A program made the position numbers and the translations under genes. From Microcoleus sp. bin38.metabat.b11b12b14.051 (GTDB lineage Bacteria > Cyanobacteriota > Cyanobacteriia > Cyanobacteriales > Microcoleaceae), in contig NZ_JAAFKD010000002.1 of assembly GCF_013299165.1 (NCBI RefSeq), positions 1 to 64,000 of the forward strand: a stretch of 64,000 bases of DNA, in the 5' to 3' direction. Position 1 is the stretch's first letter. Each line of letters begins with the position of its first letter. Positions 10,355 to 23,500 of the stretch are shown in pieces. The notes under the pieces were generated by a model. The model was not told the DNA's origin and searched no databases. It saw nothing but the letters and a program-made list of their open reading frames with translations.

Positions 10355-10672
10355 ATAGCCGAGTCTCAGAAAGATGAGGTACTATCCGGAAAACCGGGCA
10401 TAGGGCATAGGGCATAGGGCATAGGGCATAGGGCATGAGGCTCTCCTCACTTTTTTGAGAACCCCTATAGTTTTCCTGTGGCTGTTGAAAGATAGTCAAA
10501 GTAGGTTTTGCACAAATAATTTTCCAGATTTATTTGAGATGAATTAGATTATTCGGCTAACTTCTTGGTGTTTAAAATGTCGAATTAAAAAAAAATATTC
10601 GGCAGGCTGTCCCTGAAATTAGCTGCACAATTAAGCTATATTATACCAGATTTCAGGAAAGTAAGAATTGCT
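10355..10672. other. Gene-less spacer with heptamer array
   Basis: No gene is seen between the divergent genes at 10354 and 10673, so promoters for both should lie here. The notable content is the GGGCATA array at 10396-10437, listed separately. The rest is AT-rich. Confidence 0.5.
10396..10437. repeat. Heptamer tandem array (GGGCATA)n
   Basis: Five copies of GGGCATA followed by one GGGCATG, back to back. Arrays of 7-bp units are a known cyanobacterial repeat style (short tandemly repeated repetitive sequences). A related GGGCATT array lies 1 kb away between atpE and atpB. Confidence 0.9.
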
Positions 10673-10972
10673 ATGGCTGACTCTATTGCTGATCGCTTGG
10701 AACAATACACGATAAAAAGACCTCAGGAAGTTCTAATCGTCAAGGCCCAAATTGATGGGGAATTCGACGAAATTGCTATTTTTAAAGGCTTTTCTAGCTC
10801 CCTGGTACGATCGACCGCCAGCGATCCTGAGGTTCCTGTTTTACCGTCGGGCGCAGAGATTCTGAGTGTCGATCGGCTAGAGAGTCCCTACAATCCAAAT
10901 AACCCCCGCTATCTTCAGCAGGGGCTATCTTGGGAAACAATGGGATCGCTATTGTCCGAGGCCGGAGTTTAG
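10673..10972 (+). CDS. Small conserved cyanobacterial protein
   Basis: A 99-residue soluble protein without signal peptide or membrane segment. It reads as a compact acidic domain (YTIKRPQEVLIVKAQIDGE, then EIAIFKGFSSSLVRST) ending in a proline/asparagine-rich strand and a short helix. I recognise the general type as a short protein conserved in cyanobacteria and possibly plastids (DUF7734-like), but no function is known to me. A purine-rich GGAAAG lies 13 bases before the ATG. It converges with atpE, from which it is separated by a palindrome at 10986. Confidence 0.7.
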   Translation: MADSIADRLEQYTIKRPQEVLIVKAQIDGEFDEIAIFKGFSSSLVRSTASDPEVPVLPSGAEILSVDRLESPYNPNNPRYLQQGLSWETMGSLLSEAGV

Positions 10973-10985
10973 CACTCACAGCACG

Positions 10986-11010
10986 AGGGACACAACATTG
11001 TTGTGTCCCT
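10986..11010. terminator. Palindrome between convergent genes
   Basis: A perfect 12-bp inverted repeat with one central base (AGGGACACAACA / TGTTGTGTCCCT) sits between the stop of the gene at 10972 and the stop of atpE at 11021. It lacks a long T-run, so bidirectional termination or 3-prime end protection is inferred from position and strength of the stem. Confidence 0.5.
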
Positions 11011-11020
11011 AGGGCGATCG

Positions 11021-11428
11021 CTACAGCGTACCGCCAGCAGCTTGGAAACGAGCTCTCGCGCGTTTGATTGCTTGCTTAGCTTGAATTTGCTCTTGCAAAG
11101 TGCCGCTAGCAGACTTGTCCAAACGAGCTTCTGCTTCGGCGTAAGCAGTACGAGCAGCTTCTTTATCAATCGTTTCGCCTATTTGGGCGCCGTTGACAAG
11201 AATAGTAACTTTGTTTTCTTGGATTTCAGCAAAGCCGCCCATCAGAGCAATAGACACCCATTCCTTACCAGGACGGACGCGCATCACTCCAGTATCCAAA
11301 GCCGTCAACATCGGAGCGTGACCGCTCAAGATACCCAATTGGCCAGTCGTGCTTGGCAGAATTACTTCTTCAGCATTAGAATCCCACACAGTTTTGTCTG
11401 GGGCCACTACGCGCACAGTTAATGTCAT
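11021..11428 (-). CDS. atpE: ATP synthase F1 epsilon subunit
   Basis: A 135-residue subunit of the F1 central stalk; with gamma it couples rotation to catalysis and can inhibit ATP hydrolysis in the dark. The N-terminal beta-sandwich begins [17 protein letters not shown] and contains [17 protein letters not shown], a family hallmark; the C-terminal helical hairpin (about residues 90-133) is alanine/arginine-rich. The start at 11428 is chosen because the longer open frame (to 11518) runs into a tandem GGGCATT repeat that would add a nonsense repeat peptide. It follows atpB on the same strand, as in the cyanobacterial atpBE unit, with a repeat-filled gap of 191 bases. Gene symbol follows the plastid/cyanobacterial atpE usage (bacterial atpC). 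Confidence 0.96.
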   Translation of the reverse strand: MTLTVRVVAPDKTVWDSNAEEVILPSTTGQLGILSGHAPMLTALDTGVMRVRPGKEWVSIALMGGFAEIQENKVTILVNGAQIGETIDKEAARTAYAEAEARLDKSASGTLQEQIQAKQAIKRARARFQAAGGTL

Positions 11429-11447
11429 AAATAGCGAATTGAGAATT

Positions 11448-11618
11448 GGGCATTGGGCATTGGGCATTGGGCATTGGGCATTGGGCATTGGGCATTGGGC
11501 ATTGGCCAAACAGGGCATTGGGCATTAGTTATTTGTTAGTTCCAATAACTCATTACCAATTACCCATTACCAATTACCCATTACCTATTACCCATTACCT
11601 ATTACCCATTACCTACTT
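11448..11618. repeat. Repeat-filled atpB-atpE spacer
   Basis: About eight GGGCATT heptamers (from 11448 to about 11505) are followed by a run of CCATTACCAATTA / CCCATTACCTATTA type units up to the atpB stop. The two repeat types recur as an in-frame insert in the copper ATPase gene at about 36.94-37.05 kb. Confidence 0.85.
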
Positions 11619-11619
11619 T

Positions 11620-13125
<1,506 letters not shown>

Positions 13126-13209
13126 TTAACATTTAGAAATGCTATTTCTCACAGTACCACTGAACTGACGCACTATTTAGATTTGTATGGAGATGCTTAA
13201 GGGTCATTT

Positions 13210-14013
13210 TTATGGTTGGTGATGTCGCTTTTTTTTCCCGCGAGCAGCAGCCAAAGCCCCGATCCCCATCATCGTGCCGAACACTGTGACAGGTTCGGGT
13301 GCCAACTCGGCCGACACGGTGAAGTCTTGGAAGTCTCGGTCATTTGCTCCTCCGGCATCGTCGAAGGAGACTCTTGTACCCCGAACCAGTTGGGCCATTG
13401 TGACTGATGAAAATTGCTCTGGGCCTTTACCGCCGTTGACGTTTGTAAATGAGTCGGTGGAGTTGTAGTCTAGCTTAAAGTCCCCAAATACCGCTTGCTG
13501 ACATCCGGCGACGAGACAGTCATCTCTGCGGAACTGGTTGTTGGCGGCAAACCATTCGGGGCTATTCATGAAGGTGCTGCTGGAGGCGTACTGCTCGAAT
13601 TGCTTGCCGGTGCCTGCGTCGCTCCACAGCAGCAGGGCATAAGTTTGATTCTGCAAAAATGTGAAGGTTTGGGTGATGGATTTGTTGTCTGAAGTGACTG
13701 CGTTGCCGAAACTTCCTTTCCATTCGTCGGCTGCGCCGTTATCTGAGGGCTTGATCTCCTGAAACAGTGGTGGCAAGATGTTGCCATAGCTAGAGCCCTT
13801 ATCGTCTAACTGATATTTTGCCACCAATAAGCTGGACTGGTAACTGCCGTGAGATTGCTCGAAGGTAAAATTTATACTCGTATCTTTATCGAACTGGATG
13901 CCGCTGGTACCGAACATGAAAGCTCGCACGGGCGTGCAAATGCTCAGCAAGATTGTGGTTGCCAAGCTGGCAACTGTAAAAGATGTTTTTTTGACTAGCG
14001 TTAAAGTAGTCAT
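13210..14013 (-). CDS. Exported PEP-CTERM domain protein
   Basis: A 267-residue secreted or surface protein. Residues 1-31 form a signal peptide (KKTSFTVASLATTILLSIC, then a VRA-F cleavage region). The C-terminus is a PEP-CTERM sorting signal: PEP, a short hydrophobic stretch (TVFGTMMGIGALAAA) and a basic tail RGKKKRHH, in the usual cyanobacterial form. Before it is FDDAGGANDRDFQDFTV, resembling the acidic DxDxxD end of DUF4114-like domains. Known PEP-CTERM proteins are processed by an exosortase and often linked to exopolysaccharide; no exosortase gene is in this window. The ATG at 14013 is chosen because GGAGG lies 10 bases upstream and the signal peptide begins right there; the open frame extends 35 codons further without such support. 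Confidence 0.85.
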   Translation of the reverse strand: MTTLTLVKKTSFTVASLATTILLSICTPVRAFMFGTSGIQFDKDTSINFTFEQSHGSYQSSLLVAKYQLDDKGSSYGNILPPLFQEIKPSDNGAADEWKGSFGNAVTSDNKSITQTFTFLQNQTYALLLWSDAGTGKQFEQYASSSTFMNSPEWFAANNQFRRDDCLVAGCQQAVFGDFKLDYNSTDSFTNVNGGKGPEQFSSVTMAQLVRGTRVSFDDAGGANDRDFQDFTVSAELAPEPVTVFGTMMGIGALAAARGKKKRHHQP

Positions 14014-15419
14014 AACCCTGATTCCTCCAGTATTGTTAGTTAGTAATGCGGAAAATGCCATGTTGCCGAGATAGAAATGGACGATCGCGACGATCGCGAT
14101 ATTTAGTACGAGCGTCAAAGTTGCAAAAGAGACTCTACACCAATAACTCTACATACGGATATCACTTAGGTCAGTCATGACAGTAAATTGAGTGCTTGTT
14201 GTTTTTTGAGATTTCACAGACACCACACTGCCACACTTTAATCTGTAACAGCAAGATATTTACCCAGATTAGACTTCCAAGCTACTACATTTATTTGTGT
14301 CCTTAACGGTCTCTAGTTGACTGCAAGACTTGCAAATATTAGCTTTCATCAAAAATATAAAAAATTTTTTTTAAAGTTTTATAAAGTTTTGATAAAGATT
14401 ATCAAATAAATATAAATTTTCTGATAAGATTTGGGCTGCTGAGTCAGTTTCTACTGACAGTGAGGTGCAAGCTGCTTACCTGGCTTCGAGTGTGCGGTGG
14501 CGATCGCGAGCTAGAGATATCTCAATACGGTTCACTTAAGATAATCCGAACAAAGGAACTAAGCAAACAAGAGTGTCTATTTTTCATCGGTTTTCCGTGC
14601 TGTCATCTCTTAAGTCAACCGTATTGAGAGATAAAGCGAGTTTTTTTCCACTATAGTCAACCTGTATAACAGGCGATTTGTAACCATTTGAGATGTGAGA
14701 TTAAAGAAGTCAAGAATTAGAAATGACTGATTATATACAGCAGATTCCAGATTTATTCGGTATATTCCCGAGTAGGGACAAGGCTGAGCCTTAGTCCCTA
14801 CCTCTTCTGTGTACCTCACATACCTTACAAGTGATCTAATGGTTTGCAGATTGCTGAGAGCGAGTTTCTTTTTTTTAACTGGTATAACGCACTTTTGACT
14901 TATACCGATCGCGAATAAGTCTGGCTACAATTGTTATTAATATTAGATAAATTACCTTTCATTTACACGAACCATCGCCCGACAGGGCAATCCGGTTTCC
15001 CTGTCGGGCGATCGCCTCTAATTTCATCAGCATAAATATTTGCCGTAAATAGTATAATATTCTAGGTTGTTCAACGCCTAAGCGTTGCGATCGAACGCCC
15101 TATTCTCGTCACCACTCCCGGACGCATAAACCAGGTTTATTAACTAACATAATTGACTTAGGAAGTATCGGAGACTGGAAACGAGAAACTGGCGCTGCAT
15201 TGCTGGCGCGATCCTGAATACAGTAGGCACAGGGGATTGCCGCGTCCGAAGCCCGAGCATCTGCACTGCAAACAGGTGTAAATATAGACTTTCTTCAGCT
15301 TATCATGTATTTTTTTATTATATAAAAAATACGGCGATCCTATTGACAGGAGAAATTTTTATGAGTAAAAATTGGAACAGATAAATACGATCGCACTTTA
15401 AGCAAAATCTTTAAACACA
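14014..15419. other. 1.4-kb gene-less region with hairpins
   Basis: No credible gene is seen on either strand. It contains a miniature inverted-repeat element at 14521-14628 (listed separately), a hairpin at 14772-14801 (GTAGGGAC / GTCCCTAC arms around AGGC / GCCT), and a perfect 14-bp stem at 14974-14987 / 14999-15012 (arms include CGCCCGACAGGG). It separates the PEP-CTERM gene from the divergent giant gene at 15420, so promoters for both should be within it. Confidence 0.5.
14521..14628. mobile_element. Miniature inverted-repeat element (MITE-like)
   Basis: Terminal inverted repeats of 21 bp with one mismatch (CTCAATACGGTTCACTTAAGA and its complement) enclose 66 bp with no coding capacity. 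AGAGATA occurs on both sides (14513-14519 and 14627-14633), possibly a target duplication though it overlaps the right arm by two bases. The size and ends fit a non-autonomous derivative of an insertion sequence; the parent element is not in the window. Confidence 0.6.
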
Positions 15420-17540
15420 ATGACAGCCAACAAACTACCTTTGCTCGGATGGTTATTCATAGTTGGCTGGCTGAATGCAGCAGCCTCAGCTTCCGCGCAA
15501 CCCATCACCCCCGCACCAGACGGCACGAACACAGTTGTTACGCCCAACGGCAATCGCTACGACATTTCCGGGGGGTCTCTGGGCGGAGACAAGGCTAACC
15601 TGTTTCACAGTTTTACTCAGTTCGGCCTCAGTCAAGGTCAAACAGCCAACTTTTTAACCAATCCCAACATTCAAAATATTTTAGGACGGATTACTGGTGG
15701 AAATCCTTCTTTAATTAATGGCTTAATTCAAGTCACGGGCGGCAATTCCAACCTGTTTTTGATGAATCCATCGGGGATAATTTTCGGGCCGAATGCCAGT
15801 CTCAACGTGCCTGGTTCTTTTAATGCGACTGCGGCGACAGGGATCGGTTTTGGCAATAATCAGTGGTTTAGTGCGACGGGGAATAATAACTGGGCAACTT
15901 TAATCGGGAATCCGAACAGTTTTGCGTTTACCAATTTGCAAGCGGGAAGCATTGTTAATGCAGGGAATTTGACCGTGGCGCCCGGTCAAAGTTTAAGTTT
16001 GACTGGCGGCACGGTTGTCAATACCGGTCAGCTAAATGCGCCGGGAGGCAGTGTTCTGATCAGCGCTGTACCCGGTCAAAATTTGGTGCGGATTTCTCAA
16101 GCGGGAAATTTATTGAGTTTGGACGTTGTGCCGACAGCAACTCAAAGTTCGCTGCCGAATAATTGGACGCAGCCCGTGCTATCTTTACCGCAGTTGCTGA
16201 CTGGAAAAGCTGTGGCGCAGGCAACGAATTTGACGGTAAATTCTAATGGCGATGTTGTGTTGACGGGGAATGCTGCTGTGCCGGTAGCTGCGGGAACTGC
16301 GATCGCCAGCGGCACTATCAACGTCTCGGGCAACACTGGCGGTAATGTTAACATATTGGGCGAGAAAGTAGGTGTTATTGCTGGCAACATCGATGCTTCG
16401 GGTACCAACGGTGGGGGGAATGTATTGATTGGTGGAGACTATCGCGGTTTGGGAAGTGTACCGAATGCTTTGCAGACTTTTGTCAGCGCAGACTCGACAA
16501 TTAATGCTAATGCTATTACTAGCGGGAATGGCGGGCGAGTTATTGTTTGGGCTGATGACACTACTCGGTTTAATGGCAATATTACCGCCAGAGGTGGCTT
16601 GGTTTCGGGGAATGGCGGGTTTGTGGAGGTGTCGGGAAAGCAATCGCTAGATTTTCAAGGATTAGCGGATTTGCGATCGCCCTTGGGGATTGCTGGCACA
16701 TTACTATTAGATCCGACTGATATTATTATTAGCACTGGTGCCGATGCAGGTGGCACTTTAGGAGAAGTATTTACGCCTTCGGCTGGCACTTCTACGATTA
16801 ATAACGCGACGCTGCAAAATCAGCTAGGTTTGGGGAATGTGACTATTTCTACAGCGTCTACCTTGCCGAATCTCGGTGATATTACAGTCAACGCACCGAT
16901 TGTTTGGAATAATAGTAAGTCGCTAACTTTGAATGCCAATAATAATATTACTCTTAATAAAGATATCACCACTCAGGGAGGCAACGTTACCCTGAATGCT
17001 GATGCCGATAATCTCAACGGTGGTAGTCTTAGCAACAATGCAGCGATTAATACAAACGGTGGCAATTTTACAGGTAGCGGTAGCGGGAATGCTACCAACC
17101 AAAATGGCATTGGTCTTCAAGGTGGCACAATTAATGTCGGTGGTGGGAACATTGACCTCAACGGTAGTGCAGGAAACACCGGAAGAACTGGTATTAGCAT
17201 AGTTTCCTTTAGTGTTCAACCTAATTTAGTAACTACTGGAACGGGAAAGATTACCCTCACAGGTACTAGCGGTACCAGCCTCAATAGTTCGGGGATACTT
17301 TTGAGTAGCGGCCCTGTGATAAGTTCTGCCAATGGCGATATTACGCTGACTGGTAATGGCAGCGGGTCTGGATACGGCATTGAGATTAGCAGAAATGCCA
17401 TGGTGGAATCAACAGGGACGGGACAAGTCCGCCTGACTGGTACGGGCGGCAACGGGACAAATAATAATATAGGGATATCTGTCGATCTCAACAGCACAGT
17501 TCGATCGCTCAATGGAGCTATCAGCCTCACAGGAACATGA
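15420..17540 (+). CDS. N-terminal part of a giant TPS-secreted protein, ended by an in-frame TGA
   Basis: A 706-residue open frame. Residues 1-27 are a signal peptide (LLGWLFIVGWLNAAASASA). Residues about 28-160 are a TPS / filamentous haemagglutinin N-terminal domain: ITPAPDGTNTVV, NLFHSFTQFGLSQGQTANF, NLFLMNPSGIIFGPNASL are hallmark blocks. This domain is recognised by an outer-membrane TpsB transporter (none in the window). The rest is a repetitive beta-helix, with units rich in LTGTG and NGDITL. The frame closes at TGA 17538-17540 inside a repeat reading LTGT-stop-GSGTG, and the same frame stays open for another 6.6 kb to a CHAT domain. So this is the front of a protein that should be about 2903 residues. 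Cause may be mutation, sequencing error or readthrough. Confidence 0.85.
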   Translation: MTANKLPLLGWLFIVGWLNAAASASAQPITPAPDGTNTVVTPNGNRYDISGGSLGGDKANLFHSFTQFGLSQGQTANFLTNPNIQNILGRITGGNPSLINGLIQVTGGNSNLFLMNPSGIIFGPNASLNVPGSFNATAATGIGFGNNQWFSATGNNNWATLIGNPNSFAFTNLQAGSIVNAGNLTVAPGQSLSLTGGTVVNTGQLNAPGGSVLISAVPGQNLVRISQAGNLLSLDVVPTATQSSLPNNWTQPVLSLPQLLTGKAVAQATNLTVNSNGDVVLTGNAAVPVAAGTAIASGTINVSGNTGGNVNILGEKVGVIAGNIDASGTNGGGNVLIGGDYRGLGSVPNALQTFVSADSTINANAITSGNGGRVIVWADDTTRFNGNITARGGLVSGNGGFVEVSGKQSLDFQGLADLRSPLGIAGTLLLDPTDIIISTGADAGGTLGEVFTPSAGTSTINNATLQNQLGLGNVTISTASTLPNLGDITVNAPIVWNNSKSLTLNANNNITLNKDITTQGGNVTLNADADNLNGGSLSNNAAINTNGGNFTGSGSGNATNQNGIGLQGGTINVGGGNIDLNGSAGNTGRTGISIVSFSVQPNLVTTGTGKITLTGTSGTSLNSSGILLSSGPVISSANGDITLTGNGSGSGYGIEISRNAMVESTGTGQVRLTGTGGNGTNNNIGISVDLNSTVRSLNGAISLTGT

Positions 17541-17594
17541 GGTAGCGGTACTGGAACCAATAACAGCGGTATTGTCATTCAAGGTGCGTCATCA

Positions 17595-20500
17595 GTGGCA
17601 TCAACTGGGAGCGGCACTATTACTTTCAAAGGTATCGCCGGTGCGGGCACAGACAACAACACCGGGATATTAGTTGATATAAACAGCAAAGTTACATCGC
17701 TGAATGGAACGATCAGCCTCACTGGGATAGGCGTCGGCACTGGAACAAAAAACTACGGTATTGGCATTCAAAATGTGTCATTAGTTGAATCAACAGGGAG
17801 CGGTACTATTACTTTCGTCGGTAACGCTGGTGCGGGTACAGACAACAACAGGGGGATATCGGTTGCTAACAGCACAGTTAAATCGCTCAATGGAAATATC
17901 ACCATGACTGGCACAGGTGCGGGGACTGGAATCACCAAAACAAATTACGGCATTGCTCTTGACAGCAACGCGGCAGTAGAAGCGACTGCGGCAAATGTCG
18001 ATATGACTGGTAAGGGGGTAGGCGGTGCGGATGCAATTAACCTGACAAATAGCTCGATTAACCTGACTCCTGGAAGTGGCAAGGATGTTACTTTGACGGG
18101 CGATGAAATTACACTGTTTGGTACGTCTAAAGTCAACGGCACTGGTACAATTCTGTTGCAACCTCTGACGCCGAATTTAGATATTAGCGTTGGTGGCATT
18201 GCCAATAATCCTAATGTTTTAAATCTCAGCACTGCTGAAATTACAAGTCCGGTTATAAATGGGTTTTCCCAAATGATTATCGGACGGGGGAACGGGGCGG
18301 GGACAATCGCAGTTGACCCGCTTGGTGTGACGTTCAATTACCCGATCGCTTTGGAAGCTCCAAACACCAGTGGGGCGATCGTTGTCAACGGCCCAATTAC
18401 CGCCACAGGCAGCGCTACAGTGACGCTGAACGGAGTCACAAAACTGAATGCAAACATTACTACTCAAGACAAGAGTATCTCGTTTCTCAAGGATGTTTCT
18501 CTGGGCAATGATGTCACTCTCACCACCCAAAAAACTCTCAACGTCACCAGCGGTGGGAATATTACTTTTGGTGGCACCGTTGACGGCAACAATAAATTAA
18601 CTATTAATGCTGGCACTAATACTATCAATTTTAACAAGGCTGTGGGTGGCACTACTCCTTTGGCTGAACTTGTGGTATATCAGGGTGCCAATATTACCAG
18701 CACTGGCGCTATAAATATTACAACTAAAGGTAATATTGCCTTGGACAGTATTAAAACGTCTGGAGGGGCGATCGCGCTTACCAGCATGACCGGCGATATT
18801 AGAACGTTCGGAAACATTGACCCAACTTCGATCGGTACTGCTCCTGGTGCAAATATCACCCTCAAAGCTGGCAACATAGTTGATGTATTCGGCGGACTAA
18901 ATGCCGGTCAGGGAGATATTAGTTTGACAGGAATGGACGTTAACTTTCCGCTTGCTAATACTGTTAAAGGTACGGGGACTTTTTCTCTGCTTCCGTTGAA
19001 TCAAAATGGCAATATTATTTTCAAAGTTGGATATATTGCCCCTGCCAATACTATTTCTCTGGGGACGGCATTTCAACAATCCATGCAAGATGGATTTAAG
19101 TCGATCGCGATCGGCAGGCCAGACGGCACTGGTACCATTACCTTTGACAGCGCTCATTTTTTCCTAGATCCGGTGACTATTCAATCTCCCAAAGGTGCGA
19201 TCGTCATCAATCAACCACTCACCGGCACTGATAATGCTTCGATCGTTTTTGACGGCCCAACAACACTCAATAAAAACGTTACTACCAGCGGTCAAAATAT
19301 CACTTTCCAAAGTCCTGTACTTGTCGAAAATAATGCTGCTGTCAGCACAGGTAAAGGTGCAGGAAATATTCTGTTTAACAACACAGTCAACGGCGCAGCG
19401 ACGGGAACTAAAGACTTGAGTTTAACGGCAGGTACGGGCAATATTACATTTACGGGCGCTGTTGGGGCGACAAGTGCGATCGGCAATTTAACCGCTAACT
19501 CTACGGGAACAACTGCATTCAATCAAACAGTCAATGCCGCGAGTTTGACGACAGATGTGGGCGGCAAAACTACACTCAATGGCAATGTGACAACCACGGG
19601 AAGTCAAACCTACGGAGATGCAGTTACAATTACCAACATAAATCCGGTTCTCACAGGTACAGGCATTACTTTTAACAATACTGTGAACGCCAGTAACAGC
19701 GGCAGCGCTTTGACTGTGGATGGGGGTACTGGTGATGTTACGTTCAATGGTGCGATCGGCAGCAGCAACAATTCGATCGGCAATTTAACCGCTAACTCTA
19801 CAGCAACAACTGCATTCAATCAAGCAGTCAATGCCGCGAGTGTGACGACAGATGCGGGCGGCACTACTCAAATCAAGGCAAATGTCACGACAACCGGCTC
19901 TCAAACCTACGCAGATGCTGTGACGATTGCCAACAATCCGATTCTCGCAGGTAGTGACGTTACTTTCAACAATGTAGATGGTAGCAGCGATTTGACGGTG
20001 AAGGCGAGTAGCGGGAATATTACATTTGGGGGTGCAGTTGGGACGGGAAGTGCGATCGGCAATTTAACCGCTAACTCTACAGGAATAACTGCATTTAATA
20101 AAACAGTCAATGCCGGGAGTGTGACAACAGATGCGGGCGGCACTACTCAAATCAAGGCAAATATCACGACAACGGGCTCTCAAACCTACGGAGATGCTGT
20201 GACGATTGCCAACAATCCGATTCTTGCAGGCAAAGATATTACTTTTAACAATAAAGTAGATGTGGCTGGCAATCTGGGCATTGCTGGTGATAATGTCGAT
20301 ATAAAAGGAACTGTAACAACCACCAATAAGGGCACGCTGACAATTACTAATCAGGTTAATCTCAATATTGACAAAAACCTGAACTTAGACGGTGCATTTA
20401 CGCAAAAAGGCGCGGGAACTGTGGCGCTTAGCGGAAATATCGCCACAACTAATGATGACATTAGGTTTAGCGGCCCAGTGACATTAAAAGCTCCTGTAAC

Positions 20501-23500
20501 TTTTACACTGGGAGATGCAACTATTGCTTTCGGTTCGAGTTTAGCGGCAGGAACTAACTCGCTGAGTTTAACAGCAGGTGAAATTGATTTTTCCGGGAAC
20601 GTTTCTGGTACTGGGGCGCTGACGCTGCAACCCGCAACAGCAGGACAAAATATTGCAATTGGCGGTATCGCTAACAATACTCCAGCTTTGGATTTGACGG
20701 CATCGGAAATTGGTTTGATTCAAAATGGATTTAGCTCGATTGTTCTTGGGCGATCGGATGGCACGGCCAACGTTAGTATTCCCAACAATGTCCTATTTTT
20801 AGACCCCGTAACGATTCAAGGGGGAACTGGCGCGATCGCAGTTAATGGCACTCTGACAGGCAATGACAACAGCAGCATTGCTCTCAATGCTTCTACAATC
20901 AATTTGAATTCTGGCATCAATACCAATAAAAATGCGATCGCCCTTAACGGCAATGTCAAACTCGGCAACGATATCACTCTCAGTAGCGGCGGCGGAGATA
21001 TTAGCATAGTTGGTGCGATCGATGGCACTCGTTTGTTAAACTTAAATGCTGGTGCAGGCAATGTGCTGGTGCAAGGAAATATCGGAGGCACAGCACCGCT
21101 TTCTGTTTTGAATGTTACGGGAACCAAGGCGGAATTTACTAGCGGTAATATTGCCAGCAATTCTGGTTTTAATATTTCTGCTGCCAATACTAGCTTGGGT
21201 GGCAATGTTACTACGAATCAGGGCAATATCAATATTAACGGTACTCTCGGGCTGACGAAAGATGTCCTGTTGATCACTGCTGGGGGGAATATTGCGTTGT
21301 CCGGTGCGATCGACAGCATCGGTGCGGCCCGCAGCCTAAATCTGGATGCAGGTAGCGGCAGCATCACTTTCAATGGAGCAGTGGGCGCCACCAGTAAGTT
21401 AGGAAATATTTTGATTAAAAATGCTGGCAATGTGATACAAAAAGCGACAATTAATGCCCAACAATTGACAGCACAGAATACGAAAAAAGTCGAGTTTTCG
21501 GAAGATGTAACCGCCAGCAAAGTCAATATTAATGCCAGCGGCGATATCGCAGTTAAAAACGTTACTACTAATGGTGGAGAAATTCTGTTTAACAGCGGTA
21601 ACGTTTTCACAGCAGGTAATTTGAATACATCGGGAAGTATTGGCGCTAACATCACTGTCAAGGCGATAACTTCAATTACAGCCGGACAAATTAACTCCAG
21701 CGGTACAGTGGGTAAAGCCGGTAATGTGTTATTAGATCCGATCGGCGATATTCAAGTCGAGTCGATTAACGCCCAAGGCGGTACTGGCGGCACTGGTGCC
21801 GATGTCTCTATTTCGACGGGGAACTTTTTCCGCGCTACGGGTGGTTTTTCCACGCCACTTTCCCCGGGATTTACTAGCATTTCTACTGCTGGCGGTACGG
21901 GTGGTGGCCAAATTACGATCGCGCACGCTGGAGGAGATAAAGCAGCACCGATTCAACCGTTTGTTGTTGGAAATGCGACTACTAACGGTACGGCGGGTGC
22001 AATTAACACGGGACAATCTAGCATTACGTCGCAGTCGTTTCCGCGTTCTAGTAGTGTGGGTAATATTGCATTTTCGACTGATGATGCGATCGATCCAATT
22101 CCAACTCCAACTCCAACTCCGAGTACAACTCCAACTCCAACTCCGAGTACAACTCCAACTCCAACTCCGAGTACAACTCCCCAAATAAATCAGCCGACAA
22201 TTCCGCAAATCAATCAGCCAACAATTCCGCAAATCAATCAGCCAACAATTCCGCAAATCAATCAGCCAACAATTCCGCAAATCAATCAGCCAACAATTCC
22301 GCAAATCAATCAGCCAACAATTCCGCAAATCAATCAGCCGACAATTCCCCAAATCAATCAGCCGACAATTACCCAAATAAATCAGCCGACAATTCCGCAA
22401 ATCAATCAGCCGACAATTCCGCAAATCAATCAGCCGACAATTCCGCAAATAAATCAGCCAACAATTCCGCAAATAAATCAGCCGACAACAGGGGAAATCA
22501 ATCCACAAATAAGGCAAATAATTGGGCAGATTATTGAGCCGAGTGCGCCGCAGGAGTCATTACCAATAACTTCGATCGACTCCTTAGCAAACCCATTATC
22601 GCCCAGGACGATCGACTCCTTAGCAAACCCATTGTCGCCCAGGACGATCGCGCCCACAGCAACACCAGCCACACCAACAACAGCAGCAACAGCCTCAACC
22701 CCCGATCCAGAAGACTTTCAACGCCGCCGCCAAATTTCACCGCTGGACACTCCCGGTGCTGCTGCGGGTCAAATTTTAAGACTGGATTCAAGTATCACCA
22801 GTAAGTTACCCCCCAGCCAACAGCCAACACCTCCCAACGAAACAACGCCATCGCTGAAGCCTACTTCTAATTTAGCGTTGGGATATGTTCCATCTCCTGA
22901 TCGACTTTTTGAAGGTAACGACATCCAGAAAACAATCTGGGGAATCGAACAAACCAGGAATCAAGAATTTGGCGAATACCTGGGGGTAAAAGCCAACCTC
23001 CCAGACCCAAAAATTATGATTGCGACATTCCAACAAACATTAAGAAATATCGAACAGCAAACCGGCAAGCGCTCTGCTATCATCTACATAGTCTCGCGAA
23101 TCGATCGATTAGAACTCATTTTAGTTCCTCCTGTGGGGCGGCCGATTCACTACAGCGTTCCCGAAGCCAACAGAGCAGCTCTTTTCCCCGTCGTCAAGGA
23201 GTTGCGCGATGAAATCACCAATCCCGCCAAACGCGGTACTAGCAATTATCTAGCCTCTGCCCAGCAACTGTATAAATGGGCGATCGCACCGCTAGAAAAA
23301 GACTTGCAAAACTTAGGAATTGAGACTTTGTTGCTGTCAGTCGATCCGGGATTGCGGAGTATGCCCTTTGCCGCTTTGCACGATGGTAAAGGCTTCTTGA
23401 TTGAAAAATACAGTTTCAGCCTAATTCCGAGTTTCAGCCTGACTAATAACGATTATAAGCCAGTTAGAGACGCCACAGTCCTAGCAATGGGACGGTCAGA

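Noticed and set aside
17538-17540. TGA as programmed selenocysteine or recoded stop
   Set aside because: No SECIS-like hairpin is evident after it, the position is a Gly/Thr-rich structural repeat with no need for Sec, and cyanobacteria are not known to use it; mutation or error is simpler.
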